The translations under genes were made by a program, and so were the position numbers. The notes below the pieces were generated by a model. It was not told the DNA's origin, searched no databases, and saw only the letters and a list, made by a program, of their open reading frames with translations. From positions 1 to 64,000 of the forward strand of contig NZ_JASHJC010000008.1 in assembly GCF_030733385.1 (NCBI RefSeq): 64,000 bases of DNA, in the 5' to 3' direction. This DNA is from Roseovarius sp. MMSF_3359 (GTDB taxonomy: Bacteria; Pseudomonadota; Alphaproteobacteria; Rhodobacterales; Rhodobacteraceae). Of the stretch, positions 62,512-64,000 are shown one piece after another. Each line of letters opens with the position of its first letter. Position 1 is the stretch's first letter.

Positions 62512-63576
62512 ATGACCTATACCGACAGCAAAGCCACTCATGGAATGATCGCAACGGGCAAGGCCCCGACGGGCCTGCCCTTCCTCACCATGGGGGCCGG
62601 CTTTGCTTGGATTGCGGTGCTGGTCTATGCCTCGTCCAACTCGATCGTCACGCTTCTGGTCGATATCGGCCGCGCCAACCCGGTGGCGGCCGGGCGCAAC
62701 GCGATTACCTATTGCAACCTGCTTTTTCTGGGCTCGCTGATTTCCGTCATCCCGATGATCGCGATCTTCCACCGGGATTGGACCCGCAAGAACCTGCGCC
62801 GCTTGTCACGGCGCGATTGGGGCATCCTCACGGTCTCGGCCTTCCTGTCCTCGGCTGTGACACCGGGGCTATTCTTCTACGCGCTCGAACACACGACCGT
62901 CACGAACGTGGTGCTGATCGGCCGGATCGAGCCGCCGCTTTTCTTGCTCGCTGCATGGCTCTTTCTCAACGAGGATCTGAACCCCTGGGCCATGTGGGCG
63001 GGGTTGATCGCGCTCATCGGCGCGGTGTTGATGATCGGGATGCGCGGCAATGGCGCGCTGTTCCAATTCGGCGCCGGAGAGCTTGCGACCATTGCCGCCA
63101 CGCTCTCGTTCATCGCCTCGACCATCGTCACGCGGGTGGGCCTGCGTGGCGTCCCCTTGGGCATCTTTTCGATCTACCGGACGGTGCTTGGCGCGGGGCT
63201 TTACTTCCTGCTGGCAATGTACCTCTTCGGACCGGCTCATTTTCAGGACCTCTTTGCCCCCGTCGTCCTCAAATGGATCTGGGTCTATGCCATCGTGGTG
63301 ATCGTGATCGGGCAGTTTTCCTGGAATCTCGGCCTGAAATATGCCCGTTCCGGCGACGTGTCGCTCGCCACGTCGTTTTCACCATTGGCCGCAATCGTCT
63401 TTGCCATGCTCCTTCTGGGCGAAGATCCCGGACCGGGCCTGATCCCCGGGGGCGCCGTGATCCTGACCGGGATCGCCATCGGCCATTTCGGGCGCCGCCG
63501 CACGCGGCAAACCCGTCGCCGCGCCAGCAACCTCGCCATGGAGCATGAAGGAAAGCTCAATTTCAAAGGTGCCTGA
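62512..63576 (+). CDS. EamA/DMT-family transporter, tandem copy 1
   Basis: A 354-residue membrane protein with about ten hydrophobic segments in two EamA repeats and a long polar tail. ATG 62512 (MTYTDSKATHGMIATGK) is preferred. Characteristic VYASSNSIVTLLVDIGR and RNAITYCNLLFLGSLIS are also found, with changes, in the next gene. It probably exports or imports an amino-acid-like metabolite; the adjacent OCD-family enzyme and methyltransferase suggest a product of those. Substrate unknown. Confidence 0.87.
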   Translation: MTYTDSKATHGMIATGKAPTGLPFLTMGAGFAWIAVLVYASSNSIVTLLVDIGRANPVAAGRNAITYCNLLFLGSLISVIPMIAIFHRDWTRKNLRRLSRRDWGILTVSAFLSSAVTPGLFFYALEHTTVTNVVLIGRIEPPLFLLAAWLFLNEDLNPWAMWAGLIALIGAVLMIGMRGNGALFQFGAGELATIAATLSFIASTIVTRVGLRGVPLGIFSIYRTVLGAGLYFLLAMYLFGPAHFQDLFAPVVLKWIWVYAIVVIVIGQFSWNLGLKYARSGDVSLATSFSPLAAIVFAMLLLGEDPGPGLIPGGAVILTGIAIGHFGRRRTRQTRRRASNLAMEHEGKLNFKGA

Positions 63577-63652
63577 TCCGCGCCATCAGCCTGTTTTTGT
63601 TACATCTCGCCACGCTGGCGTGACCCCAAACAGGCGTTTTGCAACAATGTTT

Positions 63653-63670
63653 CGTAGCCTGACCGCAACG
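63653..63670. promoter_or_regulatory. Variant inverted repeat CGTAGC-CTGACC-GCAACG upstream of the second EamA gene
   Basis: CGTAGC (63653-63658), CTGACC, GCAACG (63665-63670). One pair in the arms is mismatched, and one inner pair has changed from C-G to G-C relative to the copy at 62433-62450, so symmetry is kept at that pair by compensating substitutions. It lies 98 bases upstream of the second EamA start. Confidence 0.5.
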
Positions 63671-63768
63671 TGATGGCTTTGTGACGGAACCGGGCCGCCG
63701 CACCGCTTGACCGGGCAACATGCCGCCTCGTAAGCAGGATGAAATCAATTATTTAGGGGACATAAATC

Positions 63769-64000
63769 ATGAGCACCGCCAGCACGCAGCCCGATACCGG
63801 CATGTCCAAGGCGCTGATGGGCGCGGTCCTCGTCTGGGTGGCGGTCATCGTCTATGCCTCCTCCAACTCCATCGTCTCGCTTCTGGCCGATATCGGACGG
63901 CAGAACACCGTGATGGGCCGCAACGCGGTGTCGCTGTGCAACCTGCTCTTCCTCGGCAGCCTGATTTCCCTGGTGCCGATGGTGTTCATGTTCTGGCGGG
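63769..64000 (+). CDS. EamA/DMT-family transporter, tandem copy 2 (runs past window end)
   Basis: ATG 63769 preceded by an AGGGGA. About 77 residues are seen: a polar start, then VAVIVYASSNSIVSLLADIG and NAVSLCNLLFLGSLISLVPM. These correspond to copy 1 closely, with identity in VYASSNSIV.LL.DIGR and CNLLFLGSLIS, showing a tandem duplication. The C-terminus lies outside the window. The two copies have comparable upstream palindromes, so both may be regulated alike. Confidence 0.85.
   Translation, partial: MSTASTQPDTGMSKALMGAVLVWVAVIVYASSNSIVSLLADIGRQNTVMGRNAVSLCNLLFLGSLISLVPMVFMFWR

Overview
The window is a stretch of a high-GC alphaproteobacterial chromosome, most likely a marine member of the Rhodobacteraceae (Roseobacter group). 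The pointers are gene content and order: ccmI-ruvX-DUF1289, an Lrp-type PutR divergent from a PutA lacking the ribbon-helix-helix domain, a DUF6280-type small protein, a PopZ-like polar protein and many quaternary-amine and polyamine genes. No rRNA, insertion sequence, prophage or CRISPR array is seen. Two tRNA genes are present, Leu(UAA) and Cys(GCA). No genus is claimed.

Region by region: 1-3773 holds the end of ccmI, ruvX, a DUF1289 protein, a cupin and an acyl-CoA synthetase. 4156-5163 is a periplasmic ferric-iron binding protein without its permease. 5242-13615 is a DeoR-regulated operon: betaine-type ABC transporter, choline-kinase-like phosphotransferase and a dimethylglycine-dehydrogenase-like flavoprotein. 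13707-18610 has a DMT transporter, a membrane desaturase with a DUF2061 partner, an XRE regulator and a surface-sugar acyltransferase. 18939-20368 looks like a small decayed island at the 3' end of tRNA-Leu, with one low-GC orphan gene. 20545-29758 has proline catabolism (putR/putA), a rhomboid protease, a GFA-family protein, an inositol monophosphatase, the divergent metR/metF pair and a hotdog thioesterase.

29839-37859 holds a DUF2235 hydrolase, a divergent ornithine decarboxylase/Lrp pair, and a LysR regulator divergent from an operon of a PhyH-family Fe(II)/2-oxoglutarate oxygenase, an HD-domain oxygenase-like protein and a sterol-desaturase-family membrane enzyme, then a ZntB-like transporter. 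The PhyH+HD pair resembles the PhnY/PhnZ and TmpA/TmpB organophosphonate-oxidising pairs; with the added membrane enzyme it is the best candidate here for an undescribed pathway. 38003-52944 is mostly housekeeping: valS, a crotonase, a HisC-like aminotransferase, a phosphatase, a glycosyltransferase, ygfZ, efp, cobQ, the PopZ-like protein, a TolC-type channel and a Pcm-like methyltransferase, with two short genes (54 and 58 codons) between them.

53417-60331 is a putrescine/spermidine uptake and degradation operon (ATPase, two permeases, binding protein, C-N hydrolase, class III aminotransferase), divergent from a LuxR-type regulator across a perfect GGGGTATATACCCC palindrome. 60377-64000 holds an ornithine-cyclodeaminase-family enzyme, a SAM methyltransferase and two tandem EamA transporters whose upstream regions are also duplicated; the second runs off the window. 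Nitrogenous osmolytes, polyamines and possibly phosphonates are the metabolic theme, each with its own local regulator and often a visible palindromic site.
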